Of a DNA stretch of 32,016 bases, positions 16,359 to 24,624 are shown one piece after another. The notes under the pieces are model-generated. The model was not told where the DNA came from. It ran no database searches and saw only the letters and a program-made list of their open reading frames with translations. How positions within the stretch are numbered: position 1 is the first letter of the stretch; each line of letters begins with the position of its first letter. Source of the stretch: an uncultured Roseburia sp. (lineage in GTDB: Bacteria; Bacillota; Clostridia; Lachnospirales; Lachnospiraceae); contig URJS01000018.1 of the NCBI GenBank assembly GCA_900548205.1, positions 1 through 32,016 of the forward strand, given 5' to 3'. Made by a program: the position numbers and the translations under genes.

Positions 16359-18050
16359 CTAACCCCTTTCTTTGTTCTGCTTTAAATCCTCTGCCGTAAA
16401 CGCCGTGCTGATGTCCGCTCCCGGTGCGACCATCGGCCAGACCTTATCATCGCAGTCGACGATACAGTCAATGACAACAGGCATTTTCTCCTGTAACGCT
16501 TTTTGAAACGCCTCGCGGAACTCGGCGCAGGTGCTCACCCGATACCCCGTCGCGCCCATCGCCTCCGCCAGCTTTACGAAATCCACGCCATCATCTAAAA
16601 CTGTCGCGGAATAACGCTTTTCATAAAATAAATCCTGCCACTGACGCACCATACCGAGCACATGGTTATTGACGATAACCTCGATCAGCGGAAGCTTTTG
16701 CCTGACTGCCGTGGCAATCTCATTCATATTCATGCGAAAACATCCGTCTCCTGCAATATTGACGACCTGTCTGCCCGGGTTTGCCGCCTGCGCGCCGATC
16801 GCCGCGCCAAGTCCATAGCCCATTGTTCCAAGCCCGCCGGAGGTCAAAAAGGTCCGCGGATTCCGATAGCGGTAATACTGCGCCGCCCACATCTGATGCT
16901 GACCAACCTCAGTAACAATGATCGCCTCACCGCCTGTCGCGCGATAAATCTCCTCCATCAAAAACGGACCGGTGAGCGCGCCCGCCTCATAGCTTGGCGG
17001 AAATTTGACCTTATTTTCCATCACCTGCGCAAGCCATTCCTGATGCTCCATCTGCGGAAGTTTTTTGTTCAGCCGTCCTAAAATCTCCTTAATATCCCCG
17101 ATGACGCAGGCGTCCACCTGAATATTTTTATTGACCTCCACAGGATCGACGTCGAACTGGAGAATTTTTGCCTGATGCGCAAACTTCTTCGCATTGCCCG
17201 CCACCCGGTCGGAAAAGCGCGTGCCTACGGCGATCAGAAGATCGCAGCGGCTGACTCCCAGATTAGAGGTCTTTGTGCCGTGCATTCCAACCATTCCGGT
17301 GTAGCGCTCATCTGTTCCGTCAAACGCCCCCTTTCCCATCAGCGTATCGCAGACGGGAGCATCCAGCCTTTTGACAAACTCGGCAAGCTCCTCATTTGCC
17401 CCGGAAATGACAGCCCCGCCGCCCACAAGAATATAAGGCTTCTTTGCCGCCTGTATCATTTCGACAGCCGCCTTTAAATCCTCCTCCCGGATCGTCTCTG
17501 TCACACGCGTGATCGGCAGCGCTCTTTTAAAAGTATATTCCGTCTTTGCCGCCGTGATGTCTTTTGGAATATCGACAAGCACCGGACCCGGTCTCCCCTT
17601 TTGCGCGATCAAAAACGCGCGGCGGATCGTATCTGCCAGCTTCGTTATATCCTTTACAATAAAATTATGCTTCGTGATCGGCATTGTGATCCCTGCAATA
17701 TCAATCTCCTGAAAGCTGTCTCTGCCGAGCAGCGGCACCGTCACATTGCAGGTGATCGCGACTACTGGCACAGAGTCCATATAAGCAGTGGCGATCCCTG
17801 TGACAAGGTTTGTCGCCCCCGGTCCGCTTGTCGCAAAGCAGACGCCGACTCTCCCCGTGCTTCTGGCATATCCGTCCGCGGCGTGCGACGCTCCCTGCTC
17901 ATGCGAGGTCAAAACATGATGGATTTCCTCCCGATGCTTATAAAGCTCGTCGTAAACATTTAAAATCGCTCCGCCCGGATAGCCGAATACGGTATCTACC
18001 CCCTGTTCCTTCAGGCACTCGATCACAATCTGCGCCCCCGTCAACTGCAT
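16359..18050 (-). CDS. ilvB: Acetolactate synthase, large (catalytic) subunit
   Basis: A 563-residue thiamine diphosphate enzyme that condenses pyruvate with pyruvate or 2-oxobutyrate, the first shared step of valine, leucine and isoleucine synthesis. The N-terminal TPP domain has VFGYPGGAILNVYDEL and activating Glu51 (SHEQGASHAADGYAR), a central FAD-type domain follows, and the C-terminal TPP domain has AGDG (433-436) with NN (461-462). VRQWQ matches the family. The frame extends upstream to 18218 with a basic, non-family extension; ATG 18050 gives the normal start MQLTGAQ with GGAG eight bases upstream. It follows ilvD by 53 bp. No ilvN regulatory-subunit gene follows; serC does. Confidence 0.97.
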   Translation of the reverse strand: MQLTGAQIVIECLKEQGVDTVFGYPGGAILNVYDELYKHREEIHHVLTSHEQGASHAADGYARSTGRVGVCFATSGPGATNLVTGIATAYMDSVPVVAITCNVTVPLLGRDSFQEIDIAGITMPITKHNFIVKDITKLADTIRRAFLIAQKGRPGPVLVDIPKDITAAKTEYTFKRALPITRVTETIREEDLKAAVEMIQAAKKPYILVGGGAVISGANEELAEFVKRLDAPVCDTLMGKGAFDGTDERYTGMVGMHGTKTSNLGVSRCDLLIAVGTRFSDRVAGNAKKFAHQAKILQFDVDPVEVNKNIQVDACVIGDIKEILGRLNKKLPQMEHQEWLAQVMENKVKFPPSYEAGALTGPFLMEEIYRATGGEAIIVTEVGQHQMWAAQYYRYRNPRTFLTSGGLGTMGYGLGAAIGAQAANPGRQVVNIAGDGCFRMNMNEIATAVRQKLPLIEVIVNNHVLGMVRQWQDLFYEKRYSATVLDDGVDFVKLAEAMGATGYRVSTCAEFREAFQKALQEKMPVVIDCIVDCDDKVWPMVAPGADISTAFTAEDLKQNKERG

Positions 18051-18103
18051 CCTGTCCACTCCGCCTTCCAACACATCCTTTTCTCTTATGCCCTGCACTT
18101 CTC

Positions 18104-19783
18104 TCACCTCCGCTGCTCTGTCTCTAATGCAAGCACGGCGCCGCGGTTTCCGGAGGTCACAAGAGACGCATATCTCTTTAAATATCCGCTCGTCACCTTC
18201 GGCTCTCTCGGCTTCCATGCCGCAGCCCTTTCTGCCAGCTCCTCATCCGAAACGGCAAGCGTCAGAGAAAGCTGCGGAATGTCAATACAAATCCGATCCC
18301 CCTCCTTTACAAGCGCGATCGGTCCGCCCACCGCCGCCTCCGGCGATACATGACCAATCGATGCGCCGCGGCTTGCGCCGGAAAACCGTCCGTCTGTGAT
18401 CAGCGCCACGGAAGATCCCAGTCCCATGCCTGCGATTGCAGAGGTCGGATTTAACATCTCCCGCATTCCGGGACCGCCCTTTGGACCCTCGTAGCGGATG
18501 ACGACAACGTCTCCCGCAACGATCTTGCCGCCCTTGATCGCAGCGACCGCATCCTCCTCACAGTCAAAGACACGCGCCGGTCCCTCATGCACCATCATCT
18601 CCTCGCAGACTGCCGAGCGCTTCACCACGCTTCCGTCAGGCGCAAGGTTGCCCTTTAATACGGCAAGCCCGCCTGTGACGCTGTACGGCTGCTTTGCCGG
18701 GCGGATCACCTCCGTATCCTTATTGACGGCGTCCTTGATATTTTCTCCGACAGTCTTTCCTGTCACGGTCATACAATCCTTATGTATCAGTCCAAGTCCG
18801 TCAAGCTCCTTCATTACCGCGTAAACGCCGCCCGCCTCATTGAGATCCTCCATATATGTCGGACCTGCCGGAGCCAGATGACAAAGATTCGGCGTTTTCT
18901 CACTGATCGGATTTGCAAATGCGATATCAAAATCAAAGCCGACCTCATGCGCGATCGCCGGAAGGTGAAGCATCGTATTCGTTGAACATCCAAGCGCCAT
19001 ATCAACTGTCAGCGCATTTAAGATCGCTTCCTTCGTCATGATGTCGCGCGGACAGAGATTCCTTCGATACATTTCCATGACCGCCATGCCGGCATGCTTC
19101 GCAAGCCTGATACGCTCCGAATAAACGGCGGGAATCGTACCGTTGCCGCCAAGCCCCATGCCAAGCGCCTCCGTCAGGCAGTTCATCGAATTTGCGGTGT
19201 ACATTCCCGAACAGCTTCCGCAGGTCGGACACACCTTCTGCTCATATTCGTGCACCTCCTCCTCTGTCATCGTACCGGCCGCATATGCGCCGACCGCCTC
19301 AAACATCGAGGAGAGGCTTCGCTTCTGCCCCCGCACACGCCCCGCGAGCATCGGACCTCCCGACACAAATACAGTCGGCACATTGATCCGTGCCGCCGCC
19401 ATCAAAAGCCCCGGCACATTTTTATCACAGTTCGGCACCATCACAAGCGCGTCAAACTGGTGCGCAAGCGCCATGCACTCGGTAGAATCGGCGATCAGAT
19501 CTCTCGTGACAAGCGAGTACTTCATGCCGATATGTCCCATCGCGATGCCGTCGCAGACCGCGATCGCCGGAAATACGACAGGCACGCCGCCCGCCTCCGC
19601 AACACCGAGCTTTACGGCATCGACGATCTTATCGAGATTCATATGTCCCGGAACAATTTCATTATAGGAGCTTACAATGCCGACCATCGGCTTTTGCATT
19701 TCCTCCTCTGTAAATCCAAGCGCATGAAACAGGCTTCTGTGCGGCGCCTGCTGCATTCCCTTTTTTACCTGATCACTTTTCAT
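18104..19783 (-). CDS. ilvD: Dihydroxy-acid dehydratase
   Basis: A 559-residue iron-sulphur dehydratase for branched-chain amino acids, converting dihydroxy-isovalerate or -methylvalerate to the keto acid. Cluster and metal motifs are NCDKNVPG (Cys119) and CPTCGSCSGMYTANSMNC (Cys188, 191). The first ligand position reads IVPGHMNLD, with no Cys where some relatives have VPC; this resembles the E. coli enzyme, which has an oxygen-labile [4Fe-4S] cluster, and so fits an anaerobe (inference). GGRFSGASRGASIGHVSPEA is the C-terminal signature. The ATG at 19783 is preceded by an AGGAAGAAGG-type purine stretch. It is the promoter-proximal gene of the ilvD-ilvB-serC-serA-DUF1015-mscS string. Confidence 0.98.
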   Translation of the reverse strand: MKSDQVKKGMQQAPHRSLFHALGFTEEEMQKPMVGIVSSYNEIVPGHMNLDKIVDAVKLGVAEAGGVPVVFPAIAVCDGIAMGHIGMKYSLVTRDLIADSTECMALAHQFDALVMVPNCDKNVPGLLMAAARINVPTVFVSGGPMLAGRVRGQKRSLSSMFEAVGAYAAGTMTEEEVHEYEQKVCPTCGSCSGMYTANSMNCLTEALGMGLGGNGTIPAVYSERIRLAKHAGMAVMEMYRRNLCPRDIMTKEAILNALTVDMALGCSTNTMLHLPAIAHEVGFDFDIAFANPISEKTPNLCHLAPAGPTYMEDLNEAGGVYAVMKELDGLGLIHKDCMTVTGKTVGENIKDAVNKDTEVIRPAKQPYSVTGGLAVLKGNLAPDGSVVKRSAVCEEMMVHEGPARVFDCEEDAVAAIKGGKIVAGDVVVIRYEGPKGGPGMREMLNPTSAIAGMGLGSSVALITDGRFSGASRGASIGHVSPEAAVGGPIALVKEGDRICIDIPQLSLTLAVSDEELAERAAAWKPREPKVTSGYLKRYASLVTSGNRGAVLALETEQRR

Positions 19784-19889
19784 CCTTTTCTTCCCTTCTT
19801 CCTTTTGTGAACGGCGTGCCCTGACACAGCCGTCTCTGTCTTTATACGACGTACTTTAGTACGCTTCTGACAAACAGTATATGCATACT

Positions 19890-19918
19890 ATCATAGTTTA
19901 TCTGAAGAAACATTGCAA
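19890..19918 (-). promoter_or_regulatory. Sigma-A promoter of the ilvD operon
   Basis: Minus-strand TTGCAA (19913-19918) and TATGAT (19890-19895) with a 17-bp spacer, right after the stop of the upstream membrane protein. The roughly 100-nt leader has a hairpin at 19811-19833 (ACGGC..GTG against CAC..GCCGT) just upstream of ilvD. No T-box or leader peptide with repeated Val/Leu/Ile codons is visible. Confidence 0.75.
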
Positions 19919-19921
19919 CTG

Positions 19922-21454
19922 TTACATATATTTTTCTTTTTCATAAGCTTTATAACTGCTTCTTATAGCACATCTCCCATGCTCCCTTTCCCACGCATAC
20001 TCCTCTCTCAGGCAAACGCTCTTTAACCCGAAATACTCTGCCAGCTCGCGGTTTTTCCAGTCGGCTGCATCCGCTGTAATGTCGTCAAAATAAAGCAGAT
20101 ACGGCTTTACCCCAAACGGCTCCAGCACGACGTCTTCGCCCTGCGCCGTCCGCAAACGCTCATACCGCTCCTGCGCCTGCGCCGAGTACTGGGCAGCCTC
20201 TCCTGAGCGGATTGTCCCAAGCGCCTGATAGGAGGACATGCCCTCGCCGCACGCAAGCAAAATGCCGACAACAAGCACTGCCCCAGCGCAAGACCAGCCG
20301 CCCGGCAGCGCATATTCTCCTCCCTCTCCTATCCTGACAGCGCACCAGCCGCACACATAAAACATATTGATAAAAAACAGCAGCACAAACGAAAAATAAA
20401 CCAGATTTGTGATCCGCAGATCTCCCGTCGTCCCCATCGCATAGATCGGCGGGCAGAGCATCGCGCAGCAAAAGCCTGCTGACGCCGCAAGAACGAACAG
20501 CGGATAGGGAAACGCAAAGCCTGTCTGCTGTACGATCCTCCTGCCTGCCCGAAAAACGAACGGCAGCAGAAGGACAAAGGACAAAATCACTGCAAGCCCC
20601 ATCCACGCATCGATCATTTTTGTTCCCGTCTTTATCGCATACCAGATCGTCTCAATGACGCCCGGCGTATCTGTAAAATTACTCTGCCGGATCTTCGTTC
20701 CCGGCGAACTCACATTAAAGAAAAATCCAGCCAAAATACCAAGCAACGGCAGAACGCCGCGCAGCATGGCGCCACGTCTTTTTCCAAGCAACGCCGCCAC
20801 AAAAAACACTGCTGCCACAAGAATCCCCATAAATGCTGTGATGTGATTTCCTCCGGCAAGCAAAATGCCGACAACAAGCGCCGCCGCCGTGCCGCTGATA
20901 TTTTTTCTCCGTCCGCAATCCTTTTGGATCAGCAGCAGCAAACAGAAAAATACCTCAAGCAGTGAAAAAAACAGTACATAATTCATCGCTCCGTTAAACC
21001 AGTAGAGCCCCTGTACCACCGACGGCATCCACTGCACCATCACAAAGGACAGCATACAGCCATACGCCGTGCTCTCCAGCCGCCTGCATCCAAGCTGTCG
21101 GTGAAAAACCTGATGACAGAAAAAAAGATTTCCTCCATACAAAATGGCAAGCATGAAAAATCCCGTCAGCGCATAAAACTGTTCGCCAAAAACAGCAGGC
21201 TGCAGCGCGAGCACAAACGCGGAGACATAAAGCCCCTGCCAGTTTTCATAAAATTCCGCAGAGGTCTGCACCGCTTCTTTTATCACCTGCCAGATGGAAT
21301 GCGTCTCATTCCACACCCGGTACGTCTCTGGCGCATACATGTAATCGTCTGCTGACGGATGATTGTAAAACGATAGCCATAGCAATGGCAGCGCCGACAG
21401 CACGGCAAGCACGATCACACACCACAAATAAATGTTTTCTTTTTTCTCCTTCAA
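19922..21454 (-). CDS. DUF6056-type polytopic membrane protein
   Basis: A 510-residue protein with about 11-13 hydrophobic segments. After the first membrane span comes NHPSADDYMYAPETYRVW and later YENWQGLYVSAFVLALQP; the paired ADDY and WQG motifs, presumably outside the membrane, match what I recall of DUF6056 glycosyltransferase-like proteins. A GT-C-type role, moving sugar from a lipid carrier onto envelope polymers, is plausible but unproven. The C-terminal 110 residues form an extracellular soluble part (YSAQAQERYERLRTAQGEDVVLEPFG). The start is a TTG at 21454 with GAGGAG about eight bases upstream; no in-frame ATG fits better. It stands alone, between repeat copy 21489-21538 and the ilvD promoter. 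Confidence 0.75.
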   Translation of the reverse strand: MKEKKENIYLWCVIVLAVLSALPLLWLSFYNHPSADDYMYAPETYRVWNETHSIWQVIKEAVQTSAEFYENWQGLYVSAFVLALQPAVFGEQFYALTGFFMLAILYGGNLFFCHQVFHRQLGCRRLESTAYGCMLSFVMVQWMPSVVQGLYWFNGAMNYVLFFSLLEVFFCLLLLIQKDCGRRKNISGTAAALVVGILLAGGNHITAFMGILVAAVFFVAALLGKRRGAMLRGVLPLLGILAGFFFNVSSPGTKIRQSNFTDTPGVIETIWYAIKTGTKMIDAWMGLAVILSFVLLLPFVFRAGRRIVQQTGFAFPYPLFVLAASAGFCCAMLCPPIYAMGTTGDLRITNLVYFSFVLLFFINMFYVCGWCAVRIGEGGEYALPGGWSCAGAVLVVGILLACGEGMSSYQALGTIRSGEAAQYSAQAQERYERLRTAQGEDVVLEPFGVKPYLLYFDDITADAADWKNRELAEYFGLKSVCLREEYAWEREHGRCAIRSSYKAYEKEKYM

Positions 21455-21488
21455 AACTGTTCTCCTCTTGTATTTTCATAAAGAAACC

Positions 21489-21538
21489 CACACACAAAGT
21501 GTGTGCCTGTGACATAGGATTGTACAGCAATTTGCTAC
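21489..21538. repeat. Diverged copy of the 60-bp palindromic module (copy E)
   Basis: CACACAAAGTGTGTG..TGACATAGGATTG...AGCAATTT lines up with the 60-bp modules at 11200-11259 and 11406-11465. The CACAC..GTGTG stem is kept, but the GAA loop is now AAA and the outer CATAGG/CCTATG arm is mutated on one side. It is an old, degenerate copy, lying between the yajC terminator and the DUF6056 start. Confidence 0.8.
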
Positions 21539-21542
21539 GAAA

Positions 21543-21576
21543 GCAAAAAATCTGCCCTGTATCACTACATGACAGA
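21543..21576 (-). terminator. Rho-independent terminator of the aroA-tgt-yajC operon
   Basis: Minus-strand AATCTGTC pairs with GGCAGATT around an inner TGTA-GTGA-TACA stem, followed by a TTTTTT run (21543-21548). It lies 18 bp past the yajC stop. Confidence 0.85.
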
Positions 21577-21593
21577 TTCTTTCTGATTTCTTC

Positions 21594-21914
21594 CTATTCT
21601 GCTGCATCCTCCGGCTTCTCTACCTGTGCGACTGCAGCCTTCTGCATCGGAATACGGCAGTTCTTATTACTGCCAAACTCCACGATCACTGTGTCATCCG
21701 TAATATCAATGACAGTTCCGTAAAATCCGCTTGTCGTAAGCACGGTGTCTCCGACTGCAAGCGCCGCAAGCATCGCATTCTTCTGCTTTGCCTCCTTCTG
21801 CTGCGGACGGATCATAAAGAAATACATAAACGCAAATAAAATAACGATGGAAAAAATCATGCTCCCCATCCCGACAGCTCCGTTCGCCGCGGCTGTTCCT
21901 AACATTGCTAACAT
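21594..21914 (-). CDS. yajC: Preprotein translocase subunit YajC
   Basis: A 106-residue inner-membrane protein associated with SecDF in protein export. One N-terminal transmembrane segment (IFSIVILFAFMYFFMI) leads into the family signature RPQQKEAKQKNAMLAALAVGD, then TVLTTSGFYGTVIDITDDTVIVEFG, a small beta-rich cytoplasmic domain. The C-terminus is acidic (EKPEDAAE). GGAGG lies seven bases before ATG 21914. It follows tgt by 93 bp; tgt-yajC is a widely conserved pair, here without secD and secF in the window. It ends 18 bp before a good terminator. Only small variants of this family exist, so length is normal. Confidence 0.97.
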   Translation of the reverse strand: MLAMLGTAAANGAVGMGSMIFSIVILFAFMYFFMIRPQQKEAKQKNAMLAALAVGDTVLTTSGFYGTVIDITDDTVIVEFGSNKNCRIPMQKAAVAQVEKPEDAAE

Positions 21915-22007
21915 ACTTGTTCCTCCTACATCTTACTGTTCCAATCGTGCGTCTTAAACAGACTAAAGAACATTGTACACAAAATCTTCTGTTTCGGCAA
22001 GCATTTT

Positions 22008-23159
22008 TCACCCGTTTTCTTTCTCGCGTCCAATCTGCCCCATTCCGTAAAGCTTTTCTGCCTTGTAGGAAGAAAAATTTCCAGCATCCAGCGCGTCCCG
22101 TATCTCCTCCATCATCGTATTGTAAAAATAGAGGTTATGCAGGACACAAAGCCGCATTCCAAGCATTTCCTTTGCCTTTAGGAGATGACGGATATACGCT
22201 CTGCTGTAACGGCGGCATGCAGGGCAGCCGCACCCCTCCTCGATGGGTCGCATATCCTTCTCGTACCTTCTGTTGAACAGATTGATCTTTCCCTGATTAG
22301 TATAGACATGTCCGTGCCGCCCGTTTCTTGACGGATAGACACAGTCAAAGAAATCCACGCCGCGCTCCACACCCTCTAAGATATTTGCCGGCGTGCCGAC
22401 GCCCATCAGATAGGTCGGCTTATGCAGCGGAAGATACGGCACTGTCTCATCCAGAATATGATACATTTCCTCATGGGTTTCGCCCACGGCAAGCCCGCCC
22501 ACGGCATAGCCGTCCAATTCCAGCTCTGAAATGCGCTTGGCATGGTCGATGCGGATATCCGCATAAATCGCCCCCTGATTGATGCCGAACAAAAGCTGCC
22601 TTGGATTGACAGTATCGGAAAGACTGTTCAATCGCGCCATCTCATCCTTGCACCGATTGAGCCAGCGCGTTGTGCGCGCGACCGAATCCTCCACATATTT
22701 GCGCTCCGCGAGCGCCGGAGGACACTCGTCGAACGCCATTGCGATCGTAGAGCCGAGGTTGGACTGGATCTGCATACTCTCCTCCGGCCCCATAAAAATC
22801 TTTTTTCCGTCGATATGAGACTGGAAATACACGCCCTCCTCCTTGATCCTCCTAAGCCCCGCCAAGGAAAAGACCTGAAACCCGCCGGAATCTGTTAAGA
22901 TCGGGCGATTCCATGACATAAACCGATGCAAGCCTCCGACCTCCCGGATTAATCGATCTCCCGTGCGCACATGCAGATGATAGGTATTGGAAAGCTCTAC
23001 CTGACATTTAATTTCCTCCAAATCCTCCGTCGATACCGCTCCCTTGATCGCCGCTACCGTGCCCACGTTCATAAATACAGGCGTCTGGATATCTCCGTGC
23101 ACCGTGTGAAATACGCCGCGCTTTGCACGCCCTTCCTGCTTCAATAATTCGTACATCAT
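22008..23159 (-). CDS. tgt: tRNA-guanine transglycosylase
   Basis: A 383-residue enzyme that swaps guanine for preQ1 at position 34 of GUN-anticodon tRNAs, a step in queuosine formation. It is a TIM barrel with Asp90 in TDSGGFQVFSL, the nucleophile Asp272 in FFDCVYPSRNGRHGHVYT, and a zinc site Cys310, Cys312, Cys315 and His341 (GCGCPACRRYS...LHN). All are present. The start is ATG 23159 or the adjacent ATG at 23156; the ribosome binding site (AGAGAGAAG) does not decide. It sits 15 bp after aroA, an unusual partner, and before yajC. No queuosine synthesis genes (queCDE, queA) are seen in the window, so preQ1 must come from elsewhere or be salvaged. Confidence 0.98.
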   Translation of the reverse strand: MMYELLKQEGRAKRGVFHTVHGDIQTPVFMNVGTVAAIKGAVSTEDLEEIKCQVELSNTYHLHVRTGDRLIREVGGLHRFMSWNRPILTDSGGFQVFSLAGLRRIKEEGVYFQSHIDGKKIFMGPEESMQIQSNLGSTIAMAFDECPPALAERKYVEDSVARTTRWLNRCKDEMARLNSLSDTVNPRQLLFGINQGAIYADIRIDHAKRISELELDGYAVGGLAVGETHEEMYHILDETVPYLPLHKPTYLMGVGTPANILEGVERGVDFFDCVYPSRNGRHGHVYTNQGKINLFNRRYEKDMRPIEEGCGCPACRRYSRAYIRHLLKAKEMLGMRLCVLHNLYFYNTMMEEIRDALDAGNFSSYKAEKLYGMGQIGREKENG

Positions 23160-23174
23160 TTTTCTTCTCTCTTT

Positions 23175-24488
23175 CTACCTTCCATTTGTCAAGTCATCCA
23201 GCAGCGCAAAATATCCCTCAAAGGTTTTGCCGCAGCAAGCCGGATTTTTTATCCTGATTCCGTCTGCGCAAAGCCCGATCAGAGAAAATGCCATCGCCAC
23301 ACGATGATCCTCATACGTCTCTACCGCACTGCCCTTGGGCACGCCGGACGCAATCACAACCCCATCCTCTTTTTCTCTGCACACAATTCCAAGCTTTCGC
23401 AGATTTTGTGTCATCGCATGGATGCGGTCGCACTCCTGCTCTCTGATATGCCTGATTCCTTCAATCCGCACCTCTCCCTCCGCAAAAGGAGCGATCGCCG
23501 CGAGCGTCAGCGCCTGATCGGAAAAATCATTCATATTGACCGCGATGCCGCGAAGCCGCCCATTTGCGGGACCGCTGACTGCAATGCCTTCCTTCTCCTC
23601 GGTCACCGTACAGCCCATCTGCTCCAAAACTGCAAGAAACCGGAAATCTCCCTGCCGATTGCCGCTGTAGATACGCTTTACCAGCGCCCTGCCTCCGGTG
23701 ACTGCCGCCGCCGCATAAAAATAACAGGCAGCCGACATATCCGGCTCTATCTCATAGGAAGCCTTACGATAGGATGCTCCCTGTTCTACCTGATAATTTC
23801 TTCCGTCAAACGAAACTGTCACGCCAAACTCCCGCATCATATCTCTTGTGATACGGATATAGGAGCCGTCCGCCTTCTCCCCCAGCATACGGATGCTCAG
23901 TCCTTCAGGCAGCATCGGTGCGCTTAAAAGCAGCGCGCTTAAAAACTGTGTGCTCTTTCCAATATCAAGCGACAGTGACAGCGGCATTTGACCATCTGCC
24001 TTCGCCTGATACGCCCGCCCTGTGACCTTAACCGGAAGAAAACCCTCCCGCTCCAGATACGAGATGCCTGCCCCTGTCTCCTTTAAAAGCTCAAGCAAAG
24101 GCTTCATCGGACGGCGCTTCATCTGCTCCGACGCCTGTATCGTATATCTGCCATCAGAAAATGCGAGCATCGCCGTCAGAAAACGCGCCGCCGTTCCGGC
24201 GCTCCCAACGTCGATCTCTGTCTCCTTACACGGAATCCTCCCGCCGCAGCCGACAACCGTCACCCGCTTTTTTTCCTCATCTGCACTGATCCGGAACCCA
24301 AGCTGCCGCAGCGCCCCAAGAAAATGTCTCGTATCGTCGGAAAAAAGAACGCCGTGCAGCACAACCTCTCCTTCGGATAATGCCGCCAACAGCAGCGCAC
24401 GGTTCGTGATGCTCTTGGAACCCGGCACCTCCACCGTCCAGTCGATGGGGCTGGTCACTTTTTTAACAAGGTACTCCTTTTCTTCCAT
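23175..24488 (-). CDS. aroA: 3-phosphoshikimate 1-carboxyvinyltransferase (EPSP synthase)
   Basis: A 437-residue enzyme joining PEP and shikimate-3-phosphate to give EPSP, the step before chorismate synthase. The PEP/S3P loop is VPGSKSITNRALLLAAL with Lys25; further motifs are GSAGTAARFLTAML and, near the end, YEDHRVAMAFSLIGL. Both inside-out alpha/beta domains are complete. The frame runs to 24536, starting with a TTG that lacks a ribosome binding site; ATG 24488 is preferred because it places the family N-terminus correctly, though the Shine-Dalgarno AAGGGGG is about 15 nt away, and a GTG at 24500 is an alternative. It is first in the aroA-tgt-yajC string and divergent from aroC. Confidence 0.95.
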   Translation of the reverse strand: MEEKEYLVKKVTSPIDWTVEVPGSKSITNRALLLAALSEGEVVLHGVLFSDDTRHFLGALRQLGFRISADEEKKRVTVVGCGGRIPCKETEIDVGSAGTAARFLTAMLAFSDGRYTIQASEQMKRRPMKPLLELLKETGAGISYLEREGFLPVKVTGRAYQAKADGQMPLSLSLDIGKSTQFLSALLLSAPMLPEGLSIRMLGEKADGSYIRITRDMMREFGVTVSFDGRNYQVEQGASYRKASYEIEPDMSAACYFYAAAAVTGGRALVKRIYSGNRQGDFRFLAVLEQMGCTVTEEKEGIAVSGPANGRLRGIAVNMNDFSDQALTLAAIAPFAEGEVRIEGIRHIREQECDRIHAMTQNLRKLGIVCREKEDGVVIASGVPKGSAVETYEDHRVAMAFSLIGLCADGIRIKNPACCGKTFEGYFALLDDLTNGR

Positions 24489-24553
24489 GCGCCGTCTCAC
24501 GCCCCCTTCCCGTTTTATCTTTGTCTGTATCAACAACGCTGTTACATGATATT

Positions 24554-24582
24554 AGCATATTTCAGTTGTCACGCAAAGTCAA
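24554..24582 (-). promoter_or_regulatory. Probable sigma-A promoter of aroA-tgt-yajC
   Basis: Minus-strand TTGACT (24577-24582) and TATGCT (24554-24559) with a 17-bp spacer. The -35 box lies inside the spacer of the opposing aroC promoter. Confidence 0.6.
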
Positions 24583-24594
24583 ATATTTTATACT
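24566..24594 (+). promoter_or_regulatory. Sigma-A promoter of aroC
   Basis: TTGTCA (24566-24571) and TATACT (24589-24594) with a 17-bp spacer, giving a leader of about 24 nt before the aroC start. It interleaves with the aroA promoter on the other strand. Confidence 0.75.
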
Positions 24595-24624
24595 GTTGAA
24601 AAATGATTTTACAGGAGGCAGCTT

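Noticed and set aside
18051..18218. N-terminal extension of ilvB
   Set aside because: The extra 56 residues are basic and charged and not like any acetolactate synthase N-terminus; most of the stretch overlaps the ilvD 3' end antiparallel-free but in another frame. ATG 18050 with its ribosome binding site gives the normal start.
19784..19921. T-box or leader-peptide attenuator for ilvD
   Set aside because: The leader is about 100 nt, with one hairpin and no U-tract, no T-box sequence and no short peptide rich in Val, Leu or Ile.
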